DNA of 64,000 nucleotides from Muribaculaceae bacterium (GCA_029058745.1 JAIDXM010000081.1:31365-95364), one strand, 5' to 3'; shown: positions 54,339 through 63,859, counted from the stretch's first letter. The notes: a model not told the origin generated them from the sequence alone. Translations and numbers: made by a program.

Positions 54339-54890
54339 TTACTTTATAGAATTGAGGTCACGGAACAGTTTCAGGTATTTGGGAATTATATATATCGCGC
54401 TAATGGCCAGGCTTATTGCCAAAGTGATTGCGGTTGTCCAAAATGCCGTAGAATATTTATGCAACCATAAATGTTGGAAAAAGAGTGTGAACAGTATCAC
54501 GATTGCGATTCCCATTAATATTTCGCCTGTTAGATTGAGAAGCTTGAGAGTGGCAGTCTTTTTAAATAGAGCTACCGGTGAGGAACAAGCGATGTCGATT
54601 TTCTTCAGCATGGAAAATAAGAAGATATACCAGATGGCCGCAAAGGCATTTAGTATGGAAATAAATGCCTTAATGAAATTAGGCAGTTTATCATTATTGA
54701 CGTTGCCAATCCAAAGCAATCCGAACACTATTGCAATAATGGCACAGGAAATAATATTCTGACGATATTTCCTGAGTATCTTTGTCTTGGCGGATTCAGA
54801 AGCCGACACGTTAATCATAATTCCGGTGTTTGTCTTTGCGAGCACCTGCTCAAGCGTTGACATACTATTTTTTAGTTCGTCGAGTTGCAT
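54339..54890 (-). CDS. Four-helix membrane protein paired with an ECF sigma factor
   Basis: A 183-residue protein. A soluble N-terminal ~45 residues (MQLDELKNSMSTLEQVLAKTN) is followed by four hydrophobic helices at about 47-62, 75-95, 118-137 and 150-168. I do not recognise the family. It starts 1 bp after an ECF sigma gene, the usual place of an anti-sigma factor, but it has neither a zinc-finger HxxxCxxC motif nor a FecR domain. An unusual anti-sigma or sensor role is inference. Confidence 0.7.
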   Translation of the reverse strand: MQLDELKNSMSTLEQVLAKTNTGIMINVSASESAKTKILRKYRQNIISCAIIAIVFGLLWIGNVNNDKLPNFIKAFISILNAFAAIWYIFLFSMLKKIDIACSSPVALFKKTATLKLLNLTGEILMGIAIVILFTLFFQHLWLHKYSTAFWTTAITLAISLAISAIYIIPKYLKLFRDLNSIK

Positions 54891-54891
54891 A

Positions 54892-55383
54892 TTATATTTG
54901 TTTTGAGAGTTTGTCTTTGATACGGTGAATCTTTATGGCTACGGTGTTTCGTTTAAGTCCGATGGTATCGGCTATTTCGTTATACGAGTATCCGTCGAGC
55001 CACATGAGAATGACAGCTTTTTCGATATCATCAAGACTGTTGATTACAGAATGCAGGACACGAAGGTTTTCCTTTTGGGCATCGTCAAACTCGGAGGAAA
55101 GTTCATACATGCAGAAATCAAGCGACACGGTCTCGATTGTTGATTTAGACGAGCGCAGAGCCATGAGAGCCGAGTTCACGGCCACCCGATAAATCCAGGT
55201 TGATATTTTGCTGTCACCTCGGAATGATTTTAATCCCAACCAGATATTGACATATATTTCTTGTCGGATATCATCAAAAAGCAATTTTTCAGAAGAATAG
55301 AAATAGCAGACCTTATTGATGATTCCGGAATGCCGCTCGATGACTGAGGCAAAACTATCTTCGGTTATTTGTGAATCTGTCAT
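54892..55383 (-). CDS. ECF-type RNA polymerase sigma factor
   Basis: A 163-residue sigma-70 family protein with only regions 2 and 4. Region 2 reads LLFDDIRQEIYVNIWLGLKSFRGDSKISTWIYRVAVNSAL (-10 contacts); region 4 reads YSYNEIADTIGLKRNTVAIKIHRIK (helix-turn-helix for -35). It probably senses membrane or envelope state through the coupled membrane protein. It lacks the FecR partner typical of PUL sigma factors and is on the opposite strand, so it is not considered part of the PUL. Confidence 0.88.
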   Translation of the reverse strand: MTDSQITEDSFASVIERHSGIINKVCYFYSSEKLLFDDIRQEIYVNIWLGLKSFRGDSKISTWIYRVAVNSALMALRSSKSTIETVSLDFCMYELSSEFDDAQKENLRVLHSVINSLDDIEKAVILMWLDGYSYNEIADTIGLKRNTVAIKIHRIKDKLSKQI

Positions 55384-55638
55384 GCTGTTGATTGTGTTTG
55401 TTTGCTCTGTTAGGTGCAGATTCAGTACGGAAAGTTTCGTGGACGAAAAATATTTATTATATACCTTTTATATCATGGAGTCAACGGTCAGGCTTGTAGA
55501 TGGTTTGACAGAGGGTGGGGTATGGCTACTTTTGTCGTAGAGACATTCCTCTGCTATAGTTTATGCGAGACGTTTGATGACTTTCGCGAATAGGGAGGTA
55601 CATATCTGCTTTGAGATATGATTGTCGATATCCGGAAG
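55384..55638. other. Gap between the sigma factor and bioGC
   Basis: 255 bp without a recognisable gene. A small hairpin CATATCT-GCTTTG-AGATATG (55611-55630) lies 9 bp beyond the bioGC stop and may stabilise its 3' end. No TAnnTTTG element facing the sigma gene was found, so it may use an ECF-type promoter, possibly its own. Confidence 0.35.
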
Positions 55639-56994
55639 TCAGTGAGCGTTTTTGCGTGCAGTGAAATATATGGGTCGGTATGTGAGATTAGAAGGGATAT
55701 TGCTGAGAAGGGAGCGGAGGGTATTGCCTTTGGCAGATGAACCTCCTACCCCTGTGTATTTTATGTGTTTCAATAGTTCGCGTGTTGACTCGAATTCAAG
55801 GACAATCTCTTCGCTCTCAATAGCGACATTCTCAAAATCTTGAGAGAGCATTTCGCGCAGATTCTTTTCCGTTCGGTAAACAAGTCCATACGGATTTACC
55901 GGCAACAGCTCCTTCAGATTGCCGGGCAAGAAACTTGAGCAGGCAAGAATTCCTCCAGGCTTAAGAAGCCGGAAAGCGTTTCTCAGGAATCGTCGGGGAT
56001 TTACAAACCACTGAATGGCGGATGCAGACACTATCGCGTCATACACACCATCCCGGTCGTTGGCGGCATTTTCCATCCATTCCTCAGCATCTCCGGTGTG
56101 GTATTTTTCTGAAGGGGCGACCTTGTATTCCGGAAGCGGGTAAAGATCAATGAAGTCGATCTCTGAAGGTGAATACTTTTCTGCGAAAAGATTGGTGAGC
56201 AGTCCGCTTCCCGGACCAATCTCAAGGGCTCTTTCAATCTTTATTGATGGCATCATTTCCACAAGATGCGATGCTATATTCTTCTGTGCCGCAGCATTGT
56301 CATCGTATGTGGACATTGCGCGTCTGAAGCGTTCTCCTACCTTGTTGTAGGCAGGGATAGCGCCTTTCACGACATTGTATATGTCAATATAATGGGACTC
56401 GTCTATGTGCTTTATTTCCGGAATGCTTGGATGAGATTCCCATGCCAACTTCTGGTTGGCAGGAGGGAATATGGAGTCATTGTCCGATATATATACGCTG
56501 TCCCATTTCCCGCAGCTATAATTTTCAGCCGACCGCATACGTATGTACTCCAATTCTTTTTTCAGTTCAGAGATTGGAAATTCCTTAAATCGGTCCTTAA
56601 GGAGGTTGTATGACTTCCCGGACATGCGGCGGCGGAACTTCATCAGATTTCTGACGTCGAGCGACTCTTCGGTGCCATTATAGATAGATTCGGGTATGCC
56701 GAGGGCGTTGTCAACAGGATGCTCAGTGCCGTTTATGGCGATTGCCATTGAAAGTCTGTCGAATGGAATGGCGGCAGTGGCGGCAAATACGCCAAGCGAC
56801 CATGCGAAAAGACACACCGTGTGGTAACGGTCGAGGATGTAGATAGGGAAATCCAGGTCAGAGTAATCCCACACCACCATAGTGTCGTATCCCGTCACAG
56901 AGATATGTGAGTAGAAAGAGGCGTCAGTGCCCCATCCTGCGAAAATCAGTATAAGCCGTGCTTCTCCTGAGTCAGTGGTAAGTTCATATCTCAT
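55639..56994 (-). CDS. Fused pimeloyl-ACP methyl ester esterase (BioG) and malonyl-ACP O-methyltransferase (BioC)
   Basis: A 451-residue fusion. Residues 1 to ~215 match BioG (DUF452): LILIFAGWGTDASFY and nucleophile elbow FAWSLGVFAA with Ser66. Residues ~218-451 match BioC: YNKVGERFRRAMSTYDDNA, the SAM-binding ALEIGPGSGLLTNLF, and SASAIQWFVNP. BioC methylates malonyl-ACP to prime pimeloyl synthesis and BioG removes the methyl at the end, so the fusion joins the opening and closing steps of the early biotin pathway. It overlaps bioF by 11 bp. Confidence 0.92.
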   Translation of the reverse strand: MRYELTTDSGEARLILIFAGWGTDASFYSHISVTGYDTMVVWDYSDLDFPIYILDRYHTVCLFAWSLGVFAATAAIPFDRLSMAIAINGTEHPVDNALGIPESIYNGTEESLDVRNLMKFRRRMSGKSYNLLKDRFKEFPISELKKELEYIRMRSAENYSCGKWDSVYISDNDSIFPPANQKLAWESHPSIPEIKHIDESHYIDIYNVVKGAIPAYNKVGERFRRAMSTYDDNAAAQKNIASHLVEMMPSIKIERALEIGPGSGLLTNLFAEKYSPSEIDFIDLYPLPEYKVAPSEKYHTGDAEEWMENAANDRDGVYDAIVSASAIQWFVNPRRFLRNAFRLLKPGGILACSSFLPGNLKELLPVNPYGLVYRTEKNLREMLSQDFENVAIESEEIVLEFESTRELLKHIKYTGVGGSSAKGNTLRSLLSNIPSNLTYRPIYFTARKNAH

Positions 56995-58117
56995 TTCTAA
57001 GGTTTTCTAATAAATCCAACACAGGCCGGAGAATTTCTTCAGTCATTGTCGCGCCGAGCGAGAAACGTATGCGCTCTCCTCCGGGAGGAACGGTGGGGCG
57101 CCTTATAGGGAGTGCTATTATCCCTTTCTCGCGGAGTGCGGCGGCGACTGATATGGCTTTGGCCGCGTCTCCGGTAATGTAGGGGATAATCTGTGATTCC
57201 GAGCCGGTAAGTGTGCCTGATATGCATTCGATGTTTTCAGAAAAAAAGCGGGATATCTGCGCGAGATTTTTTCTCTCAGTCTCCATCCCGGTGATTTTTT
57301 CCACCATGAGATGTGTCCATGCCACGTTGACAGGAGGAATGGCAGTGGAGAATATGAATGGACGGGCAGTGTTTATGAGCAATGATTTCAAATCCTCGGA
57401 GCATACCGCGAAAGCCCCCGCCGATGCGGCTGCTTTCCCGAATGTCCCTATTATAAGGTCGATGTCATTGATTATGTCCAGCTCCTCCGTTAGTCCAAGA
57501 CCTCTTGGCCCCCTCACGCCGAAAGCGTGTGCCTCATCCACGTATAACAGGACCTCCGGATATTCTTTCTTTATGGTTATGAGTTCTTGAAGAGGGGCGA
57601 GGTCTCCATCCATACTGTAGATTGATTCGACGATAACTATCGTTCTGTCATGTTTCCCGCACTCTCTCTCAAGAATCATCCGTAGCTTTTTGGTGTCGTT
57701 GTGAGGAAAACGCTTGAATTCGCTTCCGGCCATACGCAGGCCATCCACCACGGATGCATGGATAAGTTTGTCGCAGATGAAAAGTGAGGATGGAAGAGAA
57801 AGGGCTCCAACGCATCCCACATTGGCATGGTAGCCGGAATTGAAAAGCAACGCCGGTTTCCCATAAAGGGTGGAGAGATACTCTTCCAGATTGTTATGGT
57901 GTCTCTGCCTCACGGACAGAAGACGCGATGCCGACGAAGAGAATGCGGCGTCTGAAAAACGGTCAAGAAATTCCTCCCGGAATTCGTCGCAGCGTAGGCC
58001 GAGCGACAGATAGTCGTTGGACGACAGGTCAAGCATGCCGTCTCCGGTCTCATTGGGTATACGGCGCAGTCTGTTCTCGTTGCTTAGGGAAGATAATATC
58101 TCGCTTATTTTTGACAT
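56984..58117 (-). CDS. bioF: 8-amino-7-oxononanoate synthase
   Basis: A 377-residue PLP enzyme of the alpha-oxoamine synthase family. [13 protein letters not shown] and [11 protein letters not shown] near the N-terminus, the PLP-binding [22 protein letters not shown] block ([17 protein letters not shown]) and the Schiff-base lysine in [13 protein letters not shown]. It condenses pimeloyl-ACP with alanine. It overlaps bioA by 13 bp and bioGC by 11 bp, showing tight coupling. Confidence 0.93.
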   Translation of the reverse strand: MSKISEILSSLSNENRLRRIPNETGDGMLDLSSNDYLSLGLRCDEFREEFLDRFSDAAFSSSASRLLSVRQRHHNNLEEYLSTLYGKPALLFNSGYHANVGCVGALSLPSSLFICDKLIHASVVDGLRMAGSEFKRFPHNDTKKLRMILERECGKHDRTIVIVESIYSMDGDLAPLQELITIKKEYPEVLLYVDEAHAFGVRGPRGLGLTEELDIINDIDLIIGTFGKAAASAGAFAVCSEDLKSLLINTARPFIFSTAIPPVNVAWTHLMVEKITGMETERKNLAQISRFFSENIECISGTLTGSESQIIPYITGDAAKAISVAAALREKGIIALPIRRPTVPPGGERIRFSLGATMTEEILRPVLDLLENLRNEI

Positions 58118-59403
58118 GGCATCTCTTTGACTAATTTCACAAGTGCGTCACATAGTCTCTCAACCTGGCTGTCGCTTACTGCCAGGTAGGGAGGCATGAT
58201 GTAGCAGTTATGTCCGAACGGACGGATCCACACACCCTCATTCACGCAACGTTTCTGAAACTCTCCGCAATCCACATATTGTTCCACCTCAATTACTCCT
58301 ATCCCGCCGAGAATCCTCACTTCACGCACGTTGGGTAATTCTTTGGCAGGAGCGAGACGCTCATTCATGATTTCCTCGATTCTTGCGATGCGTTCCTGCC
58401 ACGGCGATTCAAGAAGAAGGTTGATTGATTCCAAAGCGACAGCGCATGCGAGGGGATTTCCCATGAAAGTCGGTCCGTGCATCATCACTCCCGCTTCTCC
58501 CGATGAAATCATCTCGGCAACTTTCGCACTTGTGGCGACAGCCGAGAATGTCATGTATCCTCCTGTGAGACATTTGCCAATCAAGATGATGTCCGGTTCC
58601 ACTCCGGCATGTTCCCATGCGAAGAGTTTTCCTGTCCGTCCGAATCCGGTGGCGATTTCATCGAAAATCAGCAATACCCCCTTCTCGTCGCAAGCACGGC
58701 GAAGTTCGCGGAGATATTGAGGATGATAGAATCTCATGCCCCCGGCACCCTGGACAATGGGTTCGAGAATCACCCCTGCAATCTCGTCGGAATGCTCGTC
58801 GAGTATTCTCTGCATGGGAGTGAAAGATTCGGGATTCCATTCCTCACCGAACTTGCAGGACGGCGCGTCAGCGAAAAACCTGATGGGCAATGCCGGACCG
58901 AACGCTCCGTGCATACCGGTGACAGGATCGCATACCGACATGGCATTCCACGTATCGCCATGATAGCCGCTCCTGATAGTCGCGAAATTCGTTCGGCGGC
59001 TGTTATTCTGCGCCTGGACAGCCATTTTCATGGCAACTTCCGTAGCCACAGAGCCGGAGTCGGCATAGAAAATGTGGTTCATTGAGGGAGGAAGGATTTC
59101 AAGGAGCTTCTCTCCGAGTTCCACGGCGGGTCGGTGGGTGAATCCTCCGAACATCACGTGGCTCATTTTCTTGAGTTGCCTCTCTATCGCGGCGTTTAGG
59201 CGGGGATGATTGTAGCCGTGGATAACACACCACCACGACGACATGCCGTCGATAAGCCTTGTGCCGTCGGAGAGAACAATCTCCGCGCCTTCCGCATGGT
59301 CAACCATGTAGGTCGGCAACGGGTTATGGGTGCCAGTATAAGGGTGCCAGAGATGCAACCTGTCAAAATCGTTGTGGAGGGATGCGTTCGTGGTGTCGGT
59401 CAT
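58105..59403 (-). CDS. bioA: Adenosylmethionine-8-amino-7-oxononanoate aminotransferase
   Basis: A 432-residue class III aminotransferase. [15 protein letters not shown] and [13 protein letters not shown] are BioA signatures; [12 protein letters not shown] binds PLP and [14 protein letters not shown] has the Schiff-base lysine. It makes 7,8-diaminopelargonate using SAM as amino donor. It is the first gene of the biotin operon; bioB and bioD are not in this window. A near-consensus promoter lies just upstream, leaving a very short leader. Confidence 0.93.
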   Translation of the reverse strand: MTDTTNASLHNDFDRLHLWHPYTGTHNPLPTYMVDHAEGAEIVLSDGTRLIDGMSSWWCVIHGYNHPRLNAAIERQLKKMSHVMFGGFTHRPAVELGEKLLEILPPSMNHIFYADSGSVATEVAMKMAVQAQNNSRRTNFATIRSGYHGDTWNAMSVCDPVTGMHGAFGPALPIRFFADAPSCKFGEEWNPESFTPMQRILDEHSDEIAGVILEPIVQGAGGMRFYHPQYLRELRRACDEKGVLLIFDEIATGFGRTGKLFAWEHAGVEPDIILIGKCLTGGYMTFSAVATSAKVAEMISSGEAGVMMHGPTFMGNPLACAVALESINLLLESPWQERIARIEEIMNERLAPAKELPNVREVRILGGIGVIEVEQYVDCGEFQKRCVNEGVWIRPFGHNCYIMPPYLAVSDSQVERLCDALVKLVKEMPCQK

Positions 59404-59424
59404 TTCAGATGTTTTTTATAAATG

Positions 59425-59455
59425 CGAAATTACAAAATCCTCTCCACATTCGCAA
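59425..59455 (-). promoter_or_regulatory. Promoter of the biotin operon with overlapping dyad
   Basis: Minus strand: TTG (59453-59455), 20-bp spacer, TAATTTCG (59425-59432), one mismatch from consensus. A dyad TTTTATAA (59414-59421) / TTACAAAA (59430-59437), one mismatch, overlaps the -7 element and could be an operator. The regulator is unknown. Confidence 0.6.
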
Positions 59456-59466
59456 CCCATATTGCT

Positions 59467-59516
59467 CACGGCTCCTTCATCCACATTCCATATTATGTGG
59501 GGATGAAGGAGCCGTG
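59467..59516. terminator. Very strong hairpin just upstream of the bioA promoter
   Basis: CACGGCTCCTTCATCC pairs perfectly with GGATGAAGGAGCCGTG (16 bp), with an inner ACAT/ATGT. It lies 11 bp beyond the -33 box and 51 bp after a broken minus-strand gene. With no T-tract it may be a terminator, a cruciform or a processing site. Confidence 0.5.
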
Positions 59517-59567
59517 CGTCACCAAGGCACACCTTTCCGTGAGTACATGTCAGCGTCAATATAGACT

Positions 59568-59929
59568 TCAGACGTTCTCGAACTCCTCTTCACTTATGAA
59601 ATCTTCGGGTTTTCAGTTGATTTCCCCGAAAATCATGTCGTATATTCTTAAAACCACATCGTATGTTTTTGTCCTTGAAAGTTTTATTCCGCTACCGTTG
59701 CCGAGAATGATTTCCTTCGCGACCTCATCCCCCTTTAAGTGCAGAAGGTATGTGATTTCGATATGCACCTTTTTCACAAAACTGTAGGCATAATCATGAG
59801 GAATCCGGTTGATTACATCGTATATAGGGGATGTGCTTTTTCAATACCACTTAAATCCTTCGGGTCGATGACACTCGTTGTATAACAATACTGTAAAGCA
59901 GGGTTATGCTTTTGCGTCCCTATTGGCAT
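59568..59929 (-). pseudogene. Remnant of a small gene with frameshift and internal stop
   Basis: ATG at 59929 opens a frame (MPIGTQKHNPALQYCYTTS) that ends at TAA 59813. A second frame, open from 59840, continues in the same sense (YDVINRIPHDYAYSFVKKVH, later SRTKTYDVVLRIYDMIFGEIN) to an in-frame TGA at 59613. After it, KPEDFISEEEFENV follows to TGA at 59568. Joined, they give a coherent ~118-residue protein. One frameshift near 59813-59840 and one nonsense codon break it. The family is not recognised. The rest of the 611-bp gap (59930-60014) holds nothing visible. Confidence 0.45.
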
Positions 59930-60014
59930 ACTGAGGAGGGGGCGATGTGTCTTTGTGTGGTTTTATTTTTCGGGAATAGGAGAGGGGTAGAATAGATGGG
60001 TCGGTGGAGGGGGA

Positions 60015-62486
60015 TTATACCGGATCGACATCGTAGTAGATTATAGATGACTTTATGTCCGGGTTCATGGAAATGGAGGCGAGAATCTGGCGGAGAAGAT
60101 CTTTCACTTTTTTCATGGAGGCTCCGGCCTCGACCTTAAGCATTATGGACTGCATATACCATGTGGCGACCCGCGAGACGAATGGCTTTTCAGGGCCGAG
60201 AACGCGCTCTCCAAATACATTCCGTAGAGCCATGGAGTAGGCGACGGCGGCCCTGTCGCAGGTGACGCTATCCTTGTTTTTCAGGAATATGTTTATGACT
60301 CTGGTGAAGGGGGGGTATGCGAAACGTCTCCTGTCGGCAATCTCCGAGTCATAGTATGCGTTATAGTCGTGGGTCTTTACATAACGTAGCACCTCATGTT
60401 CCGGATTGACTGTCTGGATTACGACACACCCTTTCTCCTTTCGTCGTCCGGCACGTCCGGCCACCTGCTCAAGCATATTGAAGGCCCTCTCGTTGCTTCT
60501 GAAATCAGGGAAGTTGAGTAGAGTGTCGGCATTCAAGACACCAACAACCCTGACGTCGCTGAAATCAAGACCTTTCGACACCATCTGCGTTCCGACAAGA
60601 ATATCGGTCTCATGACGTGCGAACTCCTCGATGATTTCCTGGTATGCATCCTTGTTGCGGGTAGTGTCGAGATCCATGCGGGCCACCCGGAATCCCTCGA
60701 ATTCCATGTGCATTTCCTCCGCGATGCGTTCAGTGCCATATCCGAATATACGCACACTGTTCTGTCCGCATGCCGGGCAGAGCTTGGGCAACATCTGGGA
60801 GAATCCGCAATAATGACACCTCAGGAGTGCCATGTTTTTGTGATAGACGAGCGAGACGTCGCAATTCAGGCATTTAGGGCTCCATCCGCATTGGTCGCAC
60901 ACCACGACAGGCGCGAAGCCCCTTCGGTTCTGGAATAGGATAGCCTGTCGATGGTCGGCCATAGCGTCAAGAATCCTTTTCCTGAGAGAGGAAGAAAGGA
61001 TTCCCTTCACTTCCTTTTTCTTTCTCATGGCAGCCATATCCACAATCTCCACATCAGGCATTGTGGCGCCCTCGAAGCGTTCGGAGAGTGTCACGAGTCC
61101 GTATTTTCCATTAGTGGCCTTGAAATAAGTCTCGACGGAAGGCGTGGCGGACCCGAGCAGGGATTTTGCCCCGTGCATATTCGCCAGCACCAGGGCTGCG
61201 TCGCGTGCGTTATAGCGAGGAGCCGGGTCGTATTGCTTAAATGAAGACTCATGCTCCTCGTCAACAATCACGAGTCCGAGTCTCGCGAAAGGGAGGAACA
61301 CCGACGACCTTACGCCAAGCACCACAATCGGCTCCGCAGAGGAGAGGAGTCGATTCCATATGTCAACACGTTCGGAGTCGGAGAATTTGGAATGATACAC
61401 GAGGAGACGCTTCCCGAACACCTTCTTCAGCCTGTCGGAAAGCTGTGTGGTCAACGAAATCTCAGGCACCAGGAAAAGAACCTGATTGCCATCGTTCAGG
61501 ACATTTTCAATCAGATGAGTATAGATTTCGGTTTTGCCGCTTCCGGTGACTCCGTGAAGGAGCATAATCGGAAGGGTCCGGAATCCGCTTTTGATTTCAG
61601 CGAGAGCATTCTTTTGGGCAACGGAAAGAGGGGATAGGTTTACGTCGGATACTGTGTAATCAGGAGCGAATCTGTTGACGCTTTTCCTGACAGATTCCAT
61701 TATCCCCTTGTCGATAAGGGCTTTCAGGACAGCCGGAGAAACCCCGGCAGTGGAGAGTAGTCTTTCCTTCTCCACTTCGCGTAGAGATGCTCCATTGTTG
61801 AGCCATCCGGAGAGGTCGAGATATGCTATGAGTGTTTTCTCCTGTTGCCGTGACCTTGAAAGAAGTCCGAAGCATTCATGAAGGCGATTGTTGTCGCCGC
61901 GTTCGAACTTCAGTTTCACGAAGGTCTGTTTCTTCGGCCGATAGCGTTCCACCACCTTCTCGTCGATTTCCACAATCCCTTGTTCGAGGAGTATATTGAC
62001 AGGCGCGGCAATACTCTTGAGACCTGTTTCGGCTTCAATTTCCGAGATTCTCATCCGTTTGTTCTGTTGCAGGAGCTGAATGATTATGGCCTGGCGTTCG
62101 GAGAGTCTGAAAGGTGACGAGTCGTCGGGTGTATAGTCCGGATTCAGCGAAAGATAGGTCTCGCTTTCCGGTTTGAGCCCTGTCGGGACCGCCGCTTTGA
62201 ATACTTCACCGGGGGTACAAAGATAATAGTCCGCTATCCAGCGCCAGAGTTTGAGCTGTGGATAACGGACTATAGGAGAAGAGTCGAGCACAGCCATCAC
62301 GGGTTTCACCTCATAACCCTTAGGCGGGTCGGAGTGGATTGCCTCGACAATGGCCGTGTAGTATTTCTTTTTGCCGAACTGGACGAGAACACGCGAACCG
62401 ATCTGCACCTCCGTCGCCATATCGTCAGGTATGGAATATGTGAAGGTGGAATAGAGCGGCAGCGGAAGTATGACCTCGGCAAACAA
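60015..62486 (-). CDS. priA: Primosomal protein N' (replication restart helicase)
   Basis: An 823-residue 3'-5' DNA helicase. The N-terminal DNA-binding domain begins FAEVILPLPLYSTFTYSIP. Walker A LLHGVTGSGKTEIYTHLI, motif II VDEEHESSFKQYDPAPRYNARD, and a zinc-binding insertion with paired cysteines (CDQCGWSPKCLNCD, CHYCGF, CPACG) are clear. PriA reloads the replisome at collapsed forks. It starts 12 bp after the outer-membrane protein gene and likely shares its transcript. Confidence 0.95.
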   Translation of the reverse strand: MFAEVILPLPLYSTFTYSIPDDMATEVQIGSRVLVQFGKKKYYTAIVEAIHSDPPKGYEVKPVMAVLDSSPIVRYPQLKLWRWIADYYLCTPGEVFKAAVPTGLKPESETYLSLNPDYTPDDSSPFRLSERQAIIIQLLQQNKRMRISEIEAETGLKSIAAPVNILLEQGIVEIDEKVVERYRPKKQTFVKLKFERGDNNRLHECFGLLSRSRQQEKTLIAYLDLSGWLNNGASLREVEKERLLSTAGVSPAVLKALIDKGIMESVRKSVNRFAPDYTVSDVNLSPLSVAQKNALAEIKSGFRTLPIMLLHGVTGSGKTEIYTHLIENVLNDGNQVLFLVPEISLTTQLSDRLKKVFGKRLLVYHSKFSDSERVDIWNRLLSSAEPIVVLGVRSSVFLPFARLGLVIVDEEHESSFKQYDPAPRYNARDAALVLANMHGAKSLLGSATPSVETYFKATNGKYGLVTLSERFEGATMPDVEIVDMAAMRKKKEVKGILSSSLRKRILDAMADHRQAILFQNRRGFAPVVVCDQCGWSPKCLNCDVSLVYHKNMALLRCHYCGFSQMLPKLCPACGQNSVRIFGYGTERIAEEMHMEFEGFRVARMDLDTTRNKDAYQEIIEEFARHETDILVGTQMVSKGLDFSDVRVVGVLNADTLLNFPDFRSNERAFNMLEQVAGRAGRRKEKGCVVIQTVNPEHEVLRYVKTHDYNAYYDSEIADRRRFAYPPFTRVINIFLKNKDSVTCDRAAVAYSMALRNVFGERVLGPEKPFVSRVATWYMQSIMLKVEAGASMKKVKDLLRQILASISMNPDIKSSIIYYDVDPV

Positions 62487-62498
62487 AACGTAAGAGTG

Positions 62499-63110
62499 TC
62501 AGAATAAATAAGCCAGATTGATAAACCATCCCCTCGGTTGGGCGGAATAGTTGTCAAGCTTAATTGTGCGAATCTCGTAGCTGATACCCCAGGAATAACC
62601 GGCGGAGAGCTGATATCGTTCCAAAAGCTCCACGCCCGCGCCACATTGCATGGATACGTATGCTCCGGGACGCTCAAGCGCCGGTTGCTTGTTGTGGGCG
62701 ATGTCGAAGGAGAATACGGGGCCTCCGAATACAAATGGCGCGAGATATTGCTCGAAACCGTTCATTCTCGTCCATTTGAACTTCAGGTTGAAAGGAATTT
62801 CGAGGACATGCATCCAGACATCCTGATTCTTGATTCCGTCGGAGCTCCAGACGGGGAAGTCTCCGAAATTCACGTTGGCGCCATGCGCGTTGTATCGCAG
62901 TCCGATATCGATTCCGAATCCGATGCCCGGAATCATGAGTTCGCCCAACACGCCGACCTGTCCGCCGGTGAGTCCTTTGGTATCGGTCAGTTTCTGTTTC
63001 CAATGGAATGTCGAGAAGTTGACACCCGCAGTCGGTCCCCAGCGGAATTCCGCCGAGGCCGAGAGAGCGGCTGCCAATAACGTTGTCAGGATAATTATTT
63101 TCCTAAACAT
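62499..63110 (-). CDS. Outer-membrane beta-barrel protein (PorT-like family), paralogue A
   Basis: A 203-residue protein with signal peptide MFRKIIILTTLLAAALSASA. Short amphipathic strands with alternating aromatic residues (FRWGPTAGVNFSTFHW; GFGIDIGLRYNAHG) and the C-terminal aromatic FINLAYLF indicate an eight-stranded barrel in the outer membrane. The length and pattern match small Bacteroidota 'porin family / outer membrane beta-barrel' proteins, function unknown. A paralogue lies 36 bp upstream. Confidence 0.85.
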   Translation of the reverse strand: MFRKIIILTTLLAAALSASAEFRWGPTAGVNFSTFHWKQKLTDTKGLTGGQVGVLGELMIPGIGFGIDIGLRYNAHGANVNFGDFPVWSSDGIKNQDVWMHVLEIPFNLKFKWTRMNGFEQYLAPFVFGGPVFSFDIAHNKQPALERPGAYVSMQCGAGVELLERYQLSAGYSWGISYEIRTIKLDNYSAQPRGWFINLAYLF

Positions 63111-63146
63111 ATATCTTGAGTATGTATGTCACGGCCAGACGAGTGG

Positions 63147-63761
63147 TCAGAAGAGCCACGCTGCGGTGACAGTCCAGTAATTGTTCTTAACCTTTACTTT
63201 CTCGGTGTTGACGAGTCCGGTGAATTCAGCCACATTGTTCATTCCGAAGCCATATGAACCGGAAATCTGGAGATGTTTCACGAGCTCCACACCGACACCA
63301 AGATTCCAAGCCACCTGGCATGTCTTTGTCTTGATCGCGTCGAGAGAGTTCTTGTCGAGTTTGATTGCGAAAGATGGGCCGGTGAAGATGTAGGGGGTGA
63401 TGATGCTTCCCACAATCGGGAGACCGATTTTGTATTTCAGGTTCAAAGGAATCTCGAGGAAGTTCTTGTTGTAGGCCACATCCTCTTCCGACGGTACAGT
63501 GCTGTCGAGGTCAGAGTTCATGCGGGTGTACATCGCGGATAGGTCGAACGCGAGGCCGATTATGGGAACCTGGAATTCCGTCATCACGCCGAGGGTGTAG
63601 CCGCAATGGTTGTCTTTATCGAAATTTTCCTGAAGACTGTTGAGGTGGAGGCTGTTGATGTTAAGACCTGCCTTCACACCGAAACGGAACTGGGCATTTG
63701 CTACGCCCATTGTGCAAATCGCAACAAGAAGCGTAAGGATGATTTTTTTGTAAGATTTCAT
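63147..63761 (-). CDS. Outer-membrane beta-barrel protein, paralogue B
   Basis: A 204-residue protein with signal peptide MKSYKKIILTLLVAICTMGVANA. Barrel strands (FRFGVKAGLNINSLHL; VPIIGLAFDLSAMYTRM) and the terminal WTVTAAWLF parallel the next gene. ATG 63761 is chosen because the signal peptide begins there; the frame extends to 63854 without support and would begin only a few bases from the -7 element. It is the first gene of a three-gene operon with paralogue A and priA. Confidence 0.85.
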   Translation of the reverse strand: MKSYKKIILTLLVAICTMGVANAQFRFGVKAGLNINSLHLNSLQENFDKDNHCGYTLGVMTEFQVPIIGLAFDLSAMYTRMNSDLDSTVPSEEDVAYNKNFLEIPLNLKYKIGLPIVGSIITPYIFTGPSFAIKLDKNSLDAIKTKTCQVAWNLGVGVELVKHLQISGSYGFGMNNVAEFTGLVNTEKVKVKNNYWTVTAAWLF

Positions 63762-63851
63762 TCTTCTATAGCTAATTATGGTTATATGGAAACTACCTGT
63801 TTCAAGGCGTGGCGATGTTCCGGAAGTCCCGGCTACGTCAGCTTTGAATTG

Positions 63852-63859
63852 CAAAGTTA
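63852..63859 (-). promoter_or_regulatory. -7 element of the OMP-OMP-priA operon
   Basis: Minus-strand TAACTTTG matches TAnnTTTG, leaving a leader of ~85 nt before ATG 63761. No good TTG at -33. Beyond it, 63860-64000 is AT-rich and shows no gene. Confidence 0.5.

Noticed and set aside
54244..54762. 172-codon plus-strand frame
   Set aside because: It lies antisense to the four-helix membrane protein whose hydrophobic pattern and coupling to the sigma gene are convincing.
54892..55383. ECF sigma factor as the PUL regulator
   Set aside because: It is outside the repeats, on the other strand, separated by a bidirectional terminator, and lacks the FecR partner typical of PUL sigma factors.
59422..59787. 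Plus-strand frame in the gap before bioA
   Set aside because: It crosses the bioA promoter and the perfect hairpin and shows no protein-like features; the minus-strand remnant is more coherent.
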